Below, piece after piece: positions 28,224-37,618 of a stretch of DNA of 64,000 nt; within the stretch, counting starts at the first letter, position 1, and each line of letters opens with the position of its first letter. The notes under the pieces were generated by a model. It was given only the letters and a program-made list of their open reading frames with translations, was not told where the DNA came from and searched no databases. Source of the DNA: Candidatus Eiseniibacteriota bacterium (GTDB lineage: Bacteria > Eisenbacteria > RBG-16-71-46 > CAIMUX01); the NCBI GenBank assembly GCA_020633975.1, contig JACKCR010000002.1, forward strand, positions 558,001 to 622,000, given 5' to 3'. Made by a program: the position numbers and the translations under genes.

Positions 28224-28605
28224 CGGACGGAGAGCAGGTGTGACCGTCGCGAGGTCGATTCGTCGACTTCGAGGAAAGTCCGAGCTCCATAGGACAGGGT
28301 GCTGGGCAACTCCCAGTGGGAGCGATCCCAAGGAAAGTGCAACAGAAAGCAGACCGCCTCGTCTTCGGACGAGGTAAGGGTGAAACGGTGAGGTAAGAGC
28401 TCACCAGTGTCGCCGGTGACGGTGACAGCTCGGTAAACCCCACCCGGAGCAAGACCAAATAGGGGAGGAGAGGTCGTCCGCCTCGCTATGACTCCCGGGT
28501 TGGTCGCTGGAACCGGACGGCAACGTTCGGTCTAGATAAATGGCGGTCCTCTTCCGCTTCGGCGAGACGAGAACAGAACTCGGCTTACGGCCCGCTCTCC
28601 GTCCG
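28224..28605 (+). ncRNA. rnpB: RNase P RNA (class A)
   Basis: Catalytic RNA that matures tRNA 5' ends. P1 is a perfect 12-bp helix, CGGACGGAGAGC (28224-28235) with GCTCTCCGTCCG (28594-28605). Conserved blocks follow in order: GAGGAAAGTCCGAGCTCC (P4 5' side), ACAGAAAGCAG, GGTAAGGGTGAAACGGTG, GGTAAACCCCACC, GGAGCAAGACC, ATAAATGGCGGTC, and ACAGAACTCGGCTTACGGCC (P4 3' side). The length of about 382 nt is normal. No protein-coding frame crosses it. The protein subunit gene rnpA is not in the window. Confidence 0.96.
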
Positions 28606-28621
28606 GTACTCTCTCTCCTCG

Positions 28622-31246
28622 ATGACCTCCTCTAGATTCACAGGGAATGCACTTCGCCAGTACCTGGTGCCGGCGAGCCTCGCGCTGCTCGTCCTGCTCG
28701 TGCTCGTCCCGAACGTCTTCGTGCTTCCGGCCGAGAGCCTCTATCCGATCCGATCCGATAGCGAGAAGTACGACAACGCTGCGATGGGATTCGCTCACTT
28801 CGTGGAGGACCTCCCGACCGCTCTTCCGAAGCTCTTCGGTGGTGAGTTCAGCGACGAGGAGCGGGAGCGGTACGAATGGGGGAGCGGGATCCTCCAGCAC
28901 GCGCCGAGCTACGTCGTTCCGCTCGGGCTCACGTACTCGCTCCTCGGCCACTCCGAGAAGGCAGGGCGTCTCTTCACCGTCTTGCTGTCCGCCGCGACGG
29001 CGTTCCTCCTCGTCTGGTGGACCGAGAGAAGGTTCGGAAGGATCGCGGCAGCGTTGGCTGGAGTCGCGTTCGCATTCTGGCCGCCGCACGTGTACTTCGG
29101 CACGGCGATCATGACCGAGATGCCGATCACGTTCGGGGTCATCGCGGCAATCGTGGGGCTCGAGTCGACGCGAGCCCTTGGACCTGCGGACAAGGAAGGT
29201 GCGCGACGCTCGCTCGCGGAGAAGGGCTCTTTCCTCCGTCGAGCACTCTCGTTCCGTCGCCGAGACATCGGCCCCGTCGCCTTTGGGGGGGCGCTCCTGG
29301 CCCTTGCTGCGCTCGCAAAGTTCAGTTTGCTCTATCTGATCCTGCCGTTTCTTCTGCTCGACGTCGTGGAGCGCGGTCGCCGGGCCGGATGGCTCGCGTT
29401 TGTGGGCCTTCGGCTCGCGGGCTTGGGGCTGGTGTTCGGTCTCTGGGGTGGGTTCCTCGCCGGTGCAGACCTTCCCCGAGAGGGAGTCTCGGGTGGGTTC
29501 ACGAGCGACCTCTTCCTCTTCCGGGGAAACTACGCGGAGGATCGCGGATTCGAGACCGTCGGTCTGGGGGACGCGAACGTACCCGTGTTGGTCGAAGCCG
29601 TGCGTAGGAACTCGCGCGCTTCGGCCGGCGAGATGGAAGAGGACGAGTACGTTTCGACGGTGTTCAGAGACGCGCTCCGCGCGACCATCCGGCAAGACCC
29701 GATCGGCTGGCTGGCGCTCGTGGGAGCGAAGGCGAACTGGTTCTGGAGCTGTCCGGCCGTGAGCACGGACGTGCAGGCGTGGTTCGGGCGCATTCCGCCG
29801 CCAACCCGGTTCCAACTCGTCGTCGTGATCTTTGGGCTCTTGGGGATCGGTGCCGTGATCCTGGGCGCACGGCAGGGATTCCTCCCACTTCTCTTCGTGA
29901 CCTACCTCATGTCGATCCACGCCGTGACGCACCTGGTCGGTCGCTATGACATTCCGGCGGTGGCTCTCATGTTCGGCTACTCCGCGGGAGGCGCCGCACT
30001 GCTCGGCCGGTGGGTTCGAGACCTGGCGCGGAGGCGTGCCGGGGAAGTGGAGCCGAGTTCGGCGCTCCCTTCGGCTTTCGGGCCTCGTTCCTTCCGGACG
30101 CCGCGTGTTGCGATCCTGGCGGTTGGGTTGGTCCTACTCCTCCTGTTCGTACTCGTGCCTCGCGACGTCTGGGTGGGGGGCGGCATGGCGCCCGCTACTG
30201 CAGCGCTGGTGCATGCGTTCACCGGGTTCGCGTCCTGCCTCGCGTTGGGTGTCTGGCTCCTCTCGGGCTGGTGGGGGAGGCGGGCCTGGCCGCGAGTGGT
30301 CGGCGCGGCACTTCTTCCAGTCGTCTTCGGTCTCCTCGGAGTGGCCGACGTTCGTGCGAACCGCGATCCGGATCAGTGGGAGGCCAGGCTCTCGAAGCCG
30401 GGGGACACGATCGTGCAGAGGCTCGAGATTCCTGCCGATCTCGAGTGGAAAGCAGTGATCCGAGCCGAGGTGGCGATCGACATGTTGGCGGACGCGGGGA
30501 CCAAGCCGGTCGTGGTCGTACGTCTGGATGGAACGGTCCTGCGTCAGTTTCCCGAGGGGATCGCGAATCTGGACGAGGACTACCTGATGGATCGGCGGAT
30601 CCACGGCGCGCAGAAGCGTTATGAACGCGTCCTTCGGGCCTATGACGAGCAGCTGGATTCGTATGTTCGGCACAGGTATCCGGATGCAGGTCACGACTTC
30701 TTCCTCCAGTGGTACCGGATTCCGGTCGAGGTGGATTCGCTTCGGGGAAGGACGGAGGTGGAGATCGAGATCGAGCTGATCGATCCGAAGGGAGGTGGCG
30801 TCACCGTCTTTGGAGATGGCGATGTCGAGCCGAGCCCGCGAAAGGGACCGACACGCCGGGTCCATGCGCCCGCGTACCTCGAGAACCCCTACGAGCTTTC
30901 GGTCTACCAGTTCCGGCTCTTTGGCTCAGACCGCAAGCGGGCCGACGTTCGTCTGACCCGGCCGATGGATCTCTACAGCTCGCATGCAGACGGCGCGTTC
31001 GTGCGCGGAGGAGAGCCGCTGAAGGACGATCTCAGTCCGGCCCGTGGAGCCCAACGTGGTGAGTACCGAGTGCGACTCCGCACGAAGCTCCGGGGCTACT
31101 ACGTCTACCGGGATCGTGGGAAGCCGGACCTGGACCCGATTTGGGCCGTCTATCCCAAGCCAGACGAACTTCCGGTGAGCGCGAACGATCTCCGGCACCT
31201 CTCGGCCCGACGTGAGGACTACTTCAACGGGTGGTGGTCCTACTGA
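28622..31246 (+). CDS. Polytopic membrane glycosyltransferase (GT-C fold)
   Basis: An 874-residue inner-membrane protein with about ten to eleven hydrophobic helices in residues 13-560, then a soluble C-terminal domain of about 300 residues that should face the periplasm. The first loop (LYPIRSDSEKYDNAAMGF) carries acidic residues in the place used by GT-C enzymes such as ArnT/PMT, which move sugars from polyprenyl carriers. The C-terminal domain is beta-rich and ends in GWWSY; I do not recognise it. The donor and acceptor are unknown. The ATG at 28622 has no Shine-Dalgarno sequence and lies only 17 bp after rnpB, so the start or leader is uncertain. It is followed by a run of exported proteins. 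Confidence 0.75.
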   Translation: MTSSRFTGNALRQYLVPASLALLVLLVLVPNVFVLPAESLYPIRSDSEKYDNAAMGFAHFVEDLPTALPKLFGGEFSDEERERYEWGSGILQHAPSYVVPLGLTYSLLGHSEKAGRLFTVLLSAATAFLLVWWTERRFGRIAAALAGVAFAFWPPHVYFGTAIMTEMPITFGVIAAIVGLESTRALGPADKEGARRSLAEKGSFLRRALSFRRRDIGPVAFGGALLALAALAKFSLLYLILPFLLLDVVERGRRAGWLAFVGLRLAGLGLVFGLWGGFLAGADLPREGVSGGFTSDLFLFRGNYAEDRGFETVGLGDANVPVLVEAVRRNSRASAGEMEEDEYVSTVFRDALRATIRQDPIGWLALVGAKANWFWSCPAVSTDVQAWFGRIPPPTRFQLVVVIFGLLGIGAVILGARQGFLPLLFVTYLMSIHAVTHLVGRYDIPAVALMFGYSAGGAALLGRWVRDLARRRAGEVEPSSALPSAFGPRSFRTPRVAILAVGLVLLLLFVLVPRDVWVGGGMAPATAALVHAFTGFASCLALGVWLLSGWWGRRAWPRVVGAALLPVVFGLLGVADVRANRDPDQWEARLSKPGDTIVQRLEIPADLEWKAVIRAEVAIDMLADAGTKPVVVVRLDGTVLRQFPEGIANLDEDYLMDRRIHGAQKRYERVLRAYDEQLDSYVRHRYPDAGHDFFLQWYRIPVEVDSLRGRTEVEIEIELIDPKGGGVTVFGDGDVEPSPRKGPTRRVHAPAYLENPYELSVYQFRLFGSDRKRADVRLTRPMDLYSSHADGAFVRGGEPLKDDLSPARGAQRGEYRVRLRTKLRGYYVYRDRGKPDLDPIWAVYPKPDELPVSANDLRHLSARREDYFNGWWSY

Positions 31247-31377
31247 ACCAGAACGAATGGCTAGCGGGCTCCGGAAGGCGCACTCGTCGGCTGCGCGACC
31301 GAACTCGGAGAGCTCGGGAACACTCACTCGCCGAGCGTGTGTTACGCTCACGGCCGGGCCGGGGGCTGGAGGATTCG

Positions 31378-34239
31378 ATGCAGCTAGCGGAGACGAGGGG
31401 TGAATTGCGCCCCGCGCCGCAGTCCGCCACATCCCGGAGCTGGCTCCACGCCCTTCTCCTCTTCGCGCTCGCGCTCCTCGCGACGAGCGGCCTTTCCAGT
31501 GTGTCGTTCGCCCAGCCATACTCGACGTTCGGAAAGAACAAGGTCCAGTACAACAGCTGGGAGTGGAACGTCCTCGAGAGCGAACACTTCGATCTCTACT
31601 TCTATGCGGAGGAAGAAGGGCTCGCACGCATCGCGCTCGAAATGGCCGAGGACGCGTTCGAGGATCTCCAGCCGAAGTTCGGGCACCAGGTGAAGCGGCG
31701 GGTCCCGCTCATCATCTACAACAGCTTCCAGGACTTCGAACAGAACAACATCACGCCGTACTTCCTGCCCGAAGGCGTGGCCGGGCTCACCGAGTTCGCG
31801 CGCGGGCGAGTGCTGGTTCCGTTCAACGGATCGCTCTCCGACTTCCGTACGACGATCCATCACGAGTTGGTTCACGTCTACCAGCTCTCTCTGATCGCGG
31901 AGGTCTACAAGGCGCACTTCCGGCAACCGTTCCTCTCGCCACCGCTCTGGTGGTCCGAAGGTCTCGCCGTCCACTTCACCGAAACGCGGGATCCCGAAGC
32001 GGACATGATCTTGCGCGACATGGTCGTGTCCGGAGGACTTCCGCCGATCGACGAGTTCTGGCGCTACGCAGGGAGCTTCCTCACCTACAAGCTCGGTCAG
32101 TCGGTGCTCGACTACATCGGTACGCATTACGGAGAGGACCGGATCCCCGAGGTCTATCGCCGCCTCTACCTTCACGACTCTTTTGCGGACGTCCTCCATG
32201 ACGTCCTCGGAGTGAGCCAGTCAGAACTCTCCGAGCGTTGGGCCTACGATCTTCAGACCCGCTACTACCCCGACGTCGCGAACGCAGAGCCCGCGCGCTT
32301 CTCGTCCAAGGTACTGACCGGTGACGGTGGCGCGAACATGAAGGCCGTTCCGTTGCCGGACTCGCTCGGCGGAGTGGACAAGGGCTTCCTCTTCCTCTCG
32401 CCGCGAGACGGATTCACGAACGTCTACCGCGGATCTCGTCGCGGCAAGGAACGGGACGTCGAAACGCTCATCAAGGGAGAGCGGAGCCCTGGGTTCGAGT
32501 CGCTGCACCTCTTCCGGAACCGGCTCGACGTGTCGCCCGACGGGAAGCTCCTCCTCGTCTCCAAGCATCAAGACAGAGACGAGATCGTCGTCTTCGACGT
32601 CGTATCGAAGAAGGAAGAGGCACGGTTCGGGTGGCCGGAGTTGGTCGGGCTCTTGTCACCGAGCTGGGCACCGGATCAGAAACGGTTCGTCTTCTCTGGT
32701 CTCTCGCGGGACGGTTACTCTGATCTCTACCTCTATGACATCGAGAACCAGCAGCTTCGGCGATTGACTCACGACAGGTTCCAGGACATCGCGCCGTCGT
32801 TCTGCCCCTGGGCGGAGAAGGTCGTCTTCAGCAGCGACCGGACGCCCGGTGGGCGGGGAGGAACTCGGAACCTCTTCGTTCTCGACCTCGATACCGGCGC
32901 ACTGCAACACCTCACGCGGGGATCCTGGACGGACTCGAGTCCGGTTTGGGATCCGAACGACCGCAGCGTTCTCTTCGTCTCGGATCGGGACCGGTTCTAC
33001 GGAGTCTATCGAGTCGACGAAGAGGGTCGTGGGCACAAGCTCACGCGGTCGCTCGACGCGATCTTGGACCCGAGGCCCCTACCGGACGGGAGCGGTTTCC
33101 TCGCGAGTGTCTATCGGCGCGGTACGTTCCAGGTGTACGAGTTCTCGAATCCGGACACGCTCGGCCCGGCCGTCGATCTGATGGCGGCGACGGGCGCTCC
33201 CTGGGAGTGGGAGGAAGCGTCGCCGACGGTGGAGCCGCGGAAGGCGAACTACTCGACTCGCTTCTCGCTCGACTTCGCGCAGGGCGGCTTGCTCGTCGAT
33301 CCGTCACTCCGGTCCGGCGAGGGACTCCAGATCGTCATGTCGGACCTCATGTCGAATCATCTCATCGCGTTCGATCTCGCGAACACGACCTTCTCGACTT
33401 CGGAGTTCCTCGACAACTTCTCGGCCGGGTTCACCTATCTCAATCTCAAACGACGGCTCAACTACGGACTCTCCGCGTTCCACTACTCGGGGAACTTCTA
33501 CGACAACCTGTCTCTTCCGTACTTCGAGCGTCGTTCCGGGGCATCCGTGCTGCTCAGCTATCCGCTCTCGAAGTTCGAGCGGTTCCAAACCAGCTTCACA
33601 CTGGCATACTCGGAAACCGACCGGCCGTCGATCGGCTTCGAACGGAAGGGTGCGGTGGGAACCCACTTCGTTTCGTTCATCCACGACAACTCGCTCTGGA
33701 TCCCGACAGGTCCGATCGACGGGCATCGCCTCAACATCACAGCGGGGTTACGGCTGAACCTCAAGGAAGGCTCGGAGGAGAGCACGTATCTGCTCGGCGA
33801 CTACCGGCGTTACTTCAGAGTCGGCACGCGTTCGACCTACGCCGTCCGTCTCCAGGGCAGGTGGAGTGATGGACCGAACCCCGAGTTCTACTGGATCGGG
33901 GGCTCGCACGGAATGCGGACCTACGATCGGCGGCAGATCGCGGGAAAGCGAACGCTCATGCTGAATCAGGAAGTGCGGTTCCCTCTCGTGCGCGGACTCG
34001 TGCTCGGCCTTCCGATGGGCAATCTCGAGCTGCCGGGCGTCGAGGGCGCAGTCTACTTCGATGCCGGATCCGGTTGGGACGAGGACTGGCCACCGGACTT
34101 CCTCGGCGGTTATGGCGTCGGATTCCGGATGGGCTTTGGGGGCTATCTCGTGCTTCGACTCGACGTCGGACGGCGGACGGACTTCGAGTCGTTCGGGAAA
34201 GAGACGCACACTCGCTTCTACATCGGGTGGGACTACTGA
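31378..34239 (+). CDS. Peptidase MA-like / beta-propeller / OM barrel protein
   Basis: A 953-residue exported protein in three parts. A signal peptide (ALLLFALALLATSGLSSVSFAQ) leads to a gluzincin metallopeptidase domain: HHELVHVYQ (HExxH, H162-E163-H166) with the third ligand probably Glu in WWSEGLAVHF. Residues 300-620 hold TolB/PD40-type propeller blades (LDVSPDGKLLLVSKH, SPSWAPDQKRFVFSG, SPVWDPNDRSVLFVSD). The last 310 residues are amphipathic strands ending GKETHTRFYIGWDY, a terminal-aromatic barrel of the bacterial surface antigen (Omp85-like) type. The ATG at 31378 follows GGAGG. It heads a run of overlapping genes for exported proteins. Probably an outer-membrane anchored protease or assembly factor; the substrate is unknown. 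Confidence 0.82.
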   Translation: MQLAETRGELRPAPQSATSRSWLHALLLFALALLATSGLSSVSFAQPYSTFGKNKVQYNSWEWNVLESEHFDLYFYAEEEGLARIALEMAEDAFEDLQPKFGHQVKRRVPLIIYNSFQDFEQNNITPYFLPEGVAGLTEFARGRVLVPFNGSLSDFRTTIHHELVHVYQLSLIAEVYKAHFRQPFLSPPLWWSEGLAVHFTETRDPEADMILRDMVVSGGLPPIDEFWRYAGSFLTYKLGQSVLDYIGTHYGEDRIPEVYRRLYLHDSFADVLHDVLGVSQSELSERWAYDLQTRYYPDVANAEPARFSSKVLTGDGGANMKAVPLPDSLGGVDKGFLFLSPRDGFTNVYRGSRRGKERDVETLIKGERSPGFESLHLFRNRLDVSPDGKLLLVSKHQDRDEIVVFDVVSKKEEARFGWPELVGLLSPSWAPDQKRFVFSGLSRDGYSDLYLYDIENQQLRRLTHDRFQDIAPSFCPWAEKVVFSSDRTPGGRGGTRNLFVLDLDTGALQHLTRGSWTDSSPVWDPNDRSVLFVSDRDRFYGVYRVDEEGRGHKLTRSLDAILDPRPLPDGSGFLASVYRRGTFQVYEFSNPDTLGPAVDLMAATGAPWEWEEASPTVEPRKANYSTRFSLDFAQGGLLVDPSLRSGEGLQIVMSDLMSNHLIAFDLANTTFSTSEFLDNFSAGFTYLNLKRRLNYGLSAFHYSGNFYDNLSLPYFERRSGASVLLSYPLSKFERFQTSFTLAYSETDRPSIGFERKGAVGTHFVSFIHDNSLWIPTGPIDGHRLNITAGLRLNLKEGSEESTYLLGDYRRYFRVGTRSTYAVRLQGRWSDGPNPEFYWIGGSHGMRTYDRRQIAGKRTLMLNQEVRFPLVRGLVLGLPMGNLELPGVEGAVYFDAGSGWDEDWPPDFLGGYGVGFRMGFGGYLVLRLDVGRRTDFESFGKETHTRFYIGWDY

Positions 34240-35366
34240 TGCGCACTGCACCAAACCGGCAACCCGGCCTGGCGGCGCGTGCCGCGCTCTTCCTTGGATG
34301 GCTGCTCGTCGCCCCGACCTCTGTGCTCATCGCCAGTGACACGGAGACCGAAGTGCCCGCGTGGTCGGGAGGCCCGCTCGAGGTCGCCTGGAGTGACGAC
34401 GCGGGGAGATGCGTCGAACTTCCTCTCGTGCCGTCGGGGGATCATCTCTTCGTCACGACGACCGATCGAAAGCTGTTCTGTTACGACCTCGGAACGGGGG
34501 AGAAGGTGTGGAAGCGGCGGTTCAAGACCGATCTCGCGACCGCACCGGCCGTGCTCGACGGGCCGGAGACTGCAGAAGGTTCGGAGCTCGAAGGGGGACG
34601 GCTCTTCCTCCAGGTGGGTGTGCGCGAGGATGCGAAGCTCTACGCGTTCCGTGCGGACGACGGAGACGAGGTCTGGAAGCTCCCTTCGTTCCCACGAGCG
34701 ACGCAGCTCGAGGCGGACGATGCGTCGCTCTTCCTCTTGGACCTCGCAGGCAATCTCCAACGGATCGATCCTGTCGACGGATCGTCGGTCTGGGATCGCA
34801 GCGGCCTCGGCTGGGACGCTCCGGGATTCCTTCTCGAGAGCGACACGATCTTCGCGCTCGCGCGGAAGGATTCGCTCGTCGCACTCGACCGGGAAACCGG
34901 TGCGACCCGTTTCGGCAGCTACGTTCCGGGCTTCTTCTCCGCGGCTCCCCAGTTGGACGGAGATCGAATCCTCGCGGCGACGACAGAAGGCCGTCTCTTC
35001 GCGATCAGCATCGAGAACGGGGCGGTGAAGGAACTCGGACGCCATCGTTCTCTCCAGCTCGCCCCACCGCTCGGGTTCGGGGATCGCGTCTTGACCGTCT
35101 CCTCGGACGGTTGGGTGGAGGCGAGCGCGGACTCGGTTCTCTGGACCGAGGATCTCGGGGAAGCGGTGCGGGGCACTCCGACGGCGGTTTCGGGTCTCTG
35201 TTTCGTGCCTACGTCGGCGGGGCGTCTGGTTGCGCTCCGTGCGGACACCGGTGCGCAGGTTTGGTCTCTGGAACTAGGCGATCGACTCTCCACGGCCCCG
35301 CTCTTCACCGAGCGCTTCCTCGTCGTGGCTACGAACCGGGGAGACGTGTATGCGTACGAGCACTGA
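34239..35366 (+). CDS. Exported PQQ-like beta-propeller protein
   Basis: A 375-residue protein with an N-terminal signal sequence (ARAALFLGWLLVAPTSVLIAS) and repeated propeller blades: LFCYDLGTGEKVWKRRFKTD, LYAFRADDGDEVWKLPS, LQRIDPVDGSSVWDRSG, LVALDRETGATRFGSY, LVALRADTGAQVWSLELGD. This is the PQQ_2 pattern seen in BamB and quinoprotein dehydrogenases, without an enzyme domain. BamB-like scaffolding of outer-membrane assembly is possible given the barrel protein next door, but that is inference. The ATG shares one base with the previous stop (TGATG). It overlaps the next gene by 17 bp. Confidence 0.83.
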   Translation: MRTAPNRQPGLAARAALFLGWLLVAPTSVLIASDTETEVPAWSGGPLEVAWSDDAGRCVELPLVPSGDHLFVTTTDRKLFCYDLGTGEKVWKRRFKTDLATAPAVLDGPETAEGSELEGGRLFLQVGVREDAKLYAFRADDGDEVWKLPSFPRATQLEADDASLFLLDLAGNLQRIDPVDGSSVWDRSGLGWDAPGFLLESDTIFALARKDSLVALDRETGATRFGSYVPGFFSAAPQLDGDRILAATTEGRLFAISIENGAVKELGRHRSLQLAPPLGFGDRVLTVSSDGWVEASADSVLWTEDLGEAVRGTPTAVSGLCFVPTSAGRLVALRADTGAQVWSLELGDRLSTAPLFTERFLVVATNRGDVYAYEH

Positions 35367-36273
35367 CCGGATCGTCACGGTGCTGGCGCTGGCGTCGTTC
35401 CTCCTCGCGTCCACGGGAAGCGAACTGCTCGCTGCGTCGCTCTGGATCGGGACGTCGGACGTATCGAGACCGGTCTGGGTGGATGACGACTACAAGGGGC
35501 TCGCTCCGGTCTTGGTCTCGGGTCTCTCTGCGGGCCCTCACCTCGTCGAGGTGGGCAACCGTTCCGGCGGTTCCGAGTGGGTCAGACCGTGGAGCACGAG
35601 GGTCACGCTGACGGCGAGCGACGACGAGGTGATCCGCCTGAGCATCCCACCCCTCCAAGTTCTACGGATCCTCTCGACCGGTCGTTCCGTCGAGGTCGGG
35701 ATCGACGGCGACCCCGTCGGTTGGACACCGCTTCACGTCTTGATCCCTCGCGACCGTGCTCTCGAAGTGCAGCCGGGTGCGGCGACGCCTCTCCACTATC
35801 GCGCGCAGTCCGCGTCCGATAGCACGCTCTTCGTCGAGGCTCCGCGAGAGCCGCGTCGTGCTCCCGCGTCGTACGGCTCCTCTCACACGGGATGGCTCCT
35901 CCCACTCGGTGCGGTTGCCTGTGGTGTCGTCGGGGCATGGGCCCGGCAGCAAGGCGACCAGGCGTACGAGTCGTACCTGTCTACCGTGGATCGCGAGCAG
36001 ATGCAGGACGAGTTCGATCGAGCCAGCAACTACGACGACGTCGCCGTCGGATTCTGGGTCGCCGCCGAGGTGCTCCTCGCCGCGTCGGTTTGGAAGTGGC
36101 TGCGTGGAGACGACGTAGACGTCCGGTCGGGGCAGGGTCATGTCGGGCCCGGTCCGTTCCAGCTCGGCGCGGACCCGGGTGGGGAGCTCCGCGTCGGAGT
36201 TTCGCTTCCGATGCCTTGGTCAGGCGGAGGGACCACGCAGACGGACGAGTCCGCCGAAGGGGAGGCGAGATGA
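35350..36273 (+). CDS. Exported PEGA-like domain protein
   Basis: A 307-residue protein with a signal peptide (TVLALASFLLASTGSELLAA) and two PEGA-like beta modules: RPVWVDDDYKGLAPVLVSGL followed by SAGPHLVEVG, and RSVEVGIDGDPVGWTPLHVL. PEGA domains are small surface or envelope modules. A hydrophobic helix follows (GWLLPLGAVACGVVGAWA), then a charged segment, another short hydrophobic helix and a Gly/Pro-rich tail. The ATG lies inside the end of the upstream gene, and its TGA overlaps the next ATG (ATGA), so the genes are translationally coupled. Confidence 0.65.
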   Translation: MRTSTDRIVTVLALASFLLASTGSELLAASLWIGTSDVSRPVWVDDDYKGLAPVLVSGLSAGPHLVEVGNRSGGSEWVRPWSTRVTLTASDDEVIRLSIPPLQVLRILSTGRSVEVGIDGDPVGWTPLHVLIPRDRALEVQPGAATPLHYRAQSASDSTLFVEAPREPRRAPASYGSSHTGWLLPLGAVACGVVGAWARQQGDQAYESYLSTVDREQMQDEFDRASNYDDVAVGFWVAAEVLLAASVWKWLRGDDVDVRSGQGHVGPGPFQLGADPGGELRVGVSLPMPWSGGGTTQTDESAEGEAR

Positions 36274-37610
36274 TCCGTCCCGGTGCGAGAGGCGTTGGGG
36301 AACGCGCGAATCGTGGCACGGCTTTCGTCATCGGCGACGCAGCCATCGGCGACGTCGCTATCGGCGCCGCGGCCATCGTGAGGGTCACCACCGCCGTCAT
36401 CGTCGGCGTCGCACTCGCGCTCGGGGCGGGCGGCTGTGCGGAGAGGGACCGGGACAACCCGTTCGACCCGCACAACTCCCAGACGGGAGGGGAGCCGTCG
36501 GCCGTGGATGCGATCGCCGGGAACGGAGAAGTTTCCCTCTCCTGGGATCTGTCGGGATTCGACGGCATCGAGAACCTCGCCTTGGAGCGCACGCGCGGGG
36601 ACGATACTCCCGAAGTGATCGACGCGTCGCTTCCGGCCGCGGGGACGCGAACCGATACCGCGGTGCGGAACAAGACGACCTACGTCTATCGGATCCTCGT
36701 CGACACGCAGACCGGCCAACGCCTCGAGACCGAGCCGGAGTTCGCCACTCCCGGTGCATCGGTCGTTTGGTACGGCGACGCCTCCGGCCGTGGACTCGGT
36801 CGGATGGCGCCCGACGGTCGCGACCGTCTCTTCATGCTCGGCGGTGGGCGCACGATCCTCGATGCCGCGGTCGACCTCTCCGGTGCGATATGGTGCGCGG
36901 ACTACTGGAGTGGGCAGATCGTTCAGTACACGCAGGATGGCGACCCGGTGCGAGCACTGGACCGTACGGGCGTGAACGTCGTGGCCTACGCGGTCGAGAG
37001 CGCGCAGATGTGGGCCGGCTCCTACTACGAGCGATCCGTCTCGCGATACTCCGTGACCGATGGACGGCTGACCTTGGATCTCCAAGACGTCGGACTCACC
37101 GAGGACATCGAGATCGAGCCGTTTCCCGGTTCCGGCGCTTGGGTCGCGACGAGGGATGAGGGGCTCGTCCGGATCGAGCAGGACGAGGTGTCGCGGAGGT
37201 GGACCGAGTTCGAATGGCCCGTTGCGTTGGCGCGTGACGGCTCCGGGTTCCTCTGGATCGTCGATCGGTCCGTTCCTTCGTTGTCCCGATTGGAAGTGCA
37301 GTCGGGAGAGCTCTTCGTCACGGACGCGGTTCTGTCCGATCCTCGGGACTGCTCGATCGATGGTGAAGGCGGGCTCTACGTCGCCGATCCCGGGCGCGGC
37401 GGACTGGTCCACGTGGACGAGACCGGCGCGGAAGTCGAGTTTCTCGCGCTGAGCGGGGCGTCCGGCGTGACGAGAGACCCAACCACCGAGCAGTTGTGGG
37501 TTACGTTCCGTGAGGCCGGAGACATCGGTGTCTTCCTCACGGACGGCACAGTGCTCGGGCGGACGCATGTCGGGGGAACGCCGGTCAAGGTAGAGGGGCT
37601 CTGGCGCTAG
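36270..37610 (+). CDS. Propeller lipoprotein with NPFDP motif
   Basis: A 446-residue predicted lipoprotein. An Ala/Val/Ile-rich stretch leads to the lipobox LGAGGC, and the mature protein starts [14 protein letters not shown]. The Cys...RDNPFDP motif is common on lipoproteins of FCB-type candidate phyla. A fibronectin-III-like module follows ([20 protein letters not shown] through TYVYRILVD), then NHL/SMP30-like propeller repeats ([77 protein letters not shown]). It probably binds sugar or protein outside the cytoplasm; no enzyme motif is seen. The first 25 residues before the hydrophobic core contain [11 protein letters not shown]-type repeats and may not be the true start. Confidence 0.72.
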   Translation: MIRPGARGVGERANRGTAFVIGDAAIGDVAIGAAAIVRVTTAVIVGVALALGAGGCAERDRDNPFDPHNSQTGGEPSAVDAIAGNGEVSLSWDLSGFDGIENLALERTRGDDTPEVIDASLPAAGTRTDTAVRNKTTYVYRILVDTQTGQRLETEPEFATPGASVVWYGDASGRGLGRMAPDGRDRLFMLGGGRTILDAAVDLSGAIWCADYWSGQIVQYTQDGDPVRALDRTGVNVVAYAVESAQMWAGSYYERSVSRYSVTDGRLTLDLQDVGLTEDIEIEPFPGSGAWVATRDEGLVRIEQDEVSRRWTEFEWPVALARDGSGFLWIVDRSVPSLSRLEVQSGELFVTDAVLSDPRDCSIDGEGGLYVADPGRGGLVHVDETGAEVEFLALSGASGVTRDPTTEQLWVTFREAGDIGVFLTDGTVLGRTHVGGTPVKVEGLWR

Positions 37611-37618
37611 GGGGGGGA

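Noticed and set aside
28032-28458. Short frames on both strands between the zinc-ribbon gene and the membrane glycosyltransferase
   Set aside because: The interval is RNase P RNA plus a direct repeat, and the frames cross conserved RNA helices.
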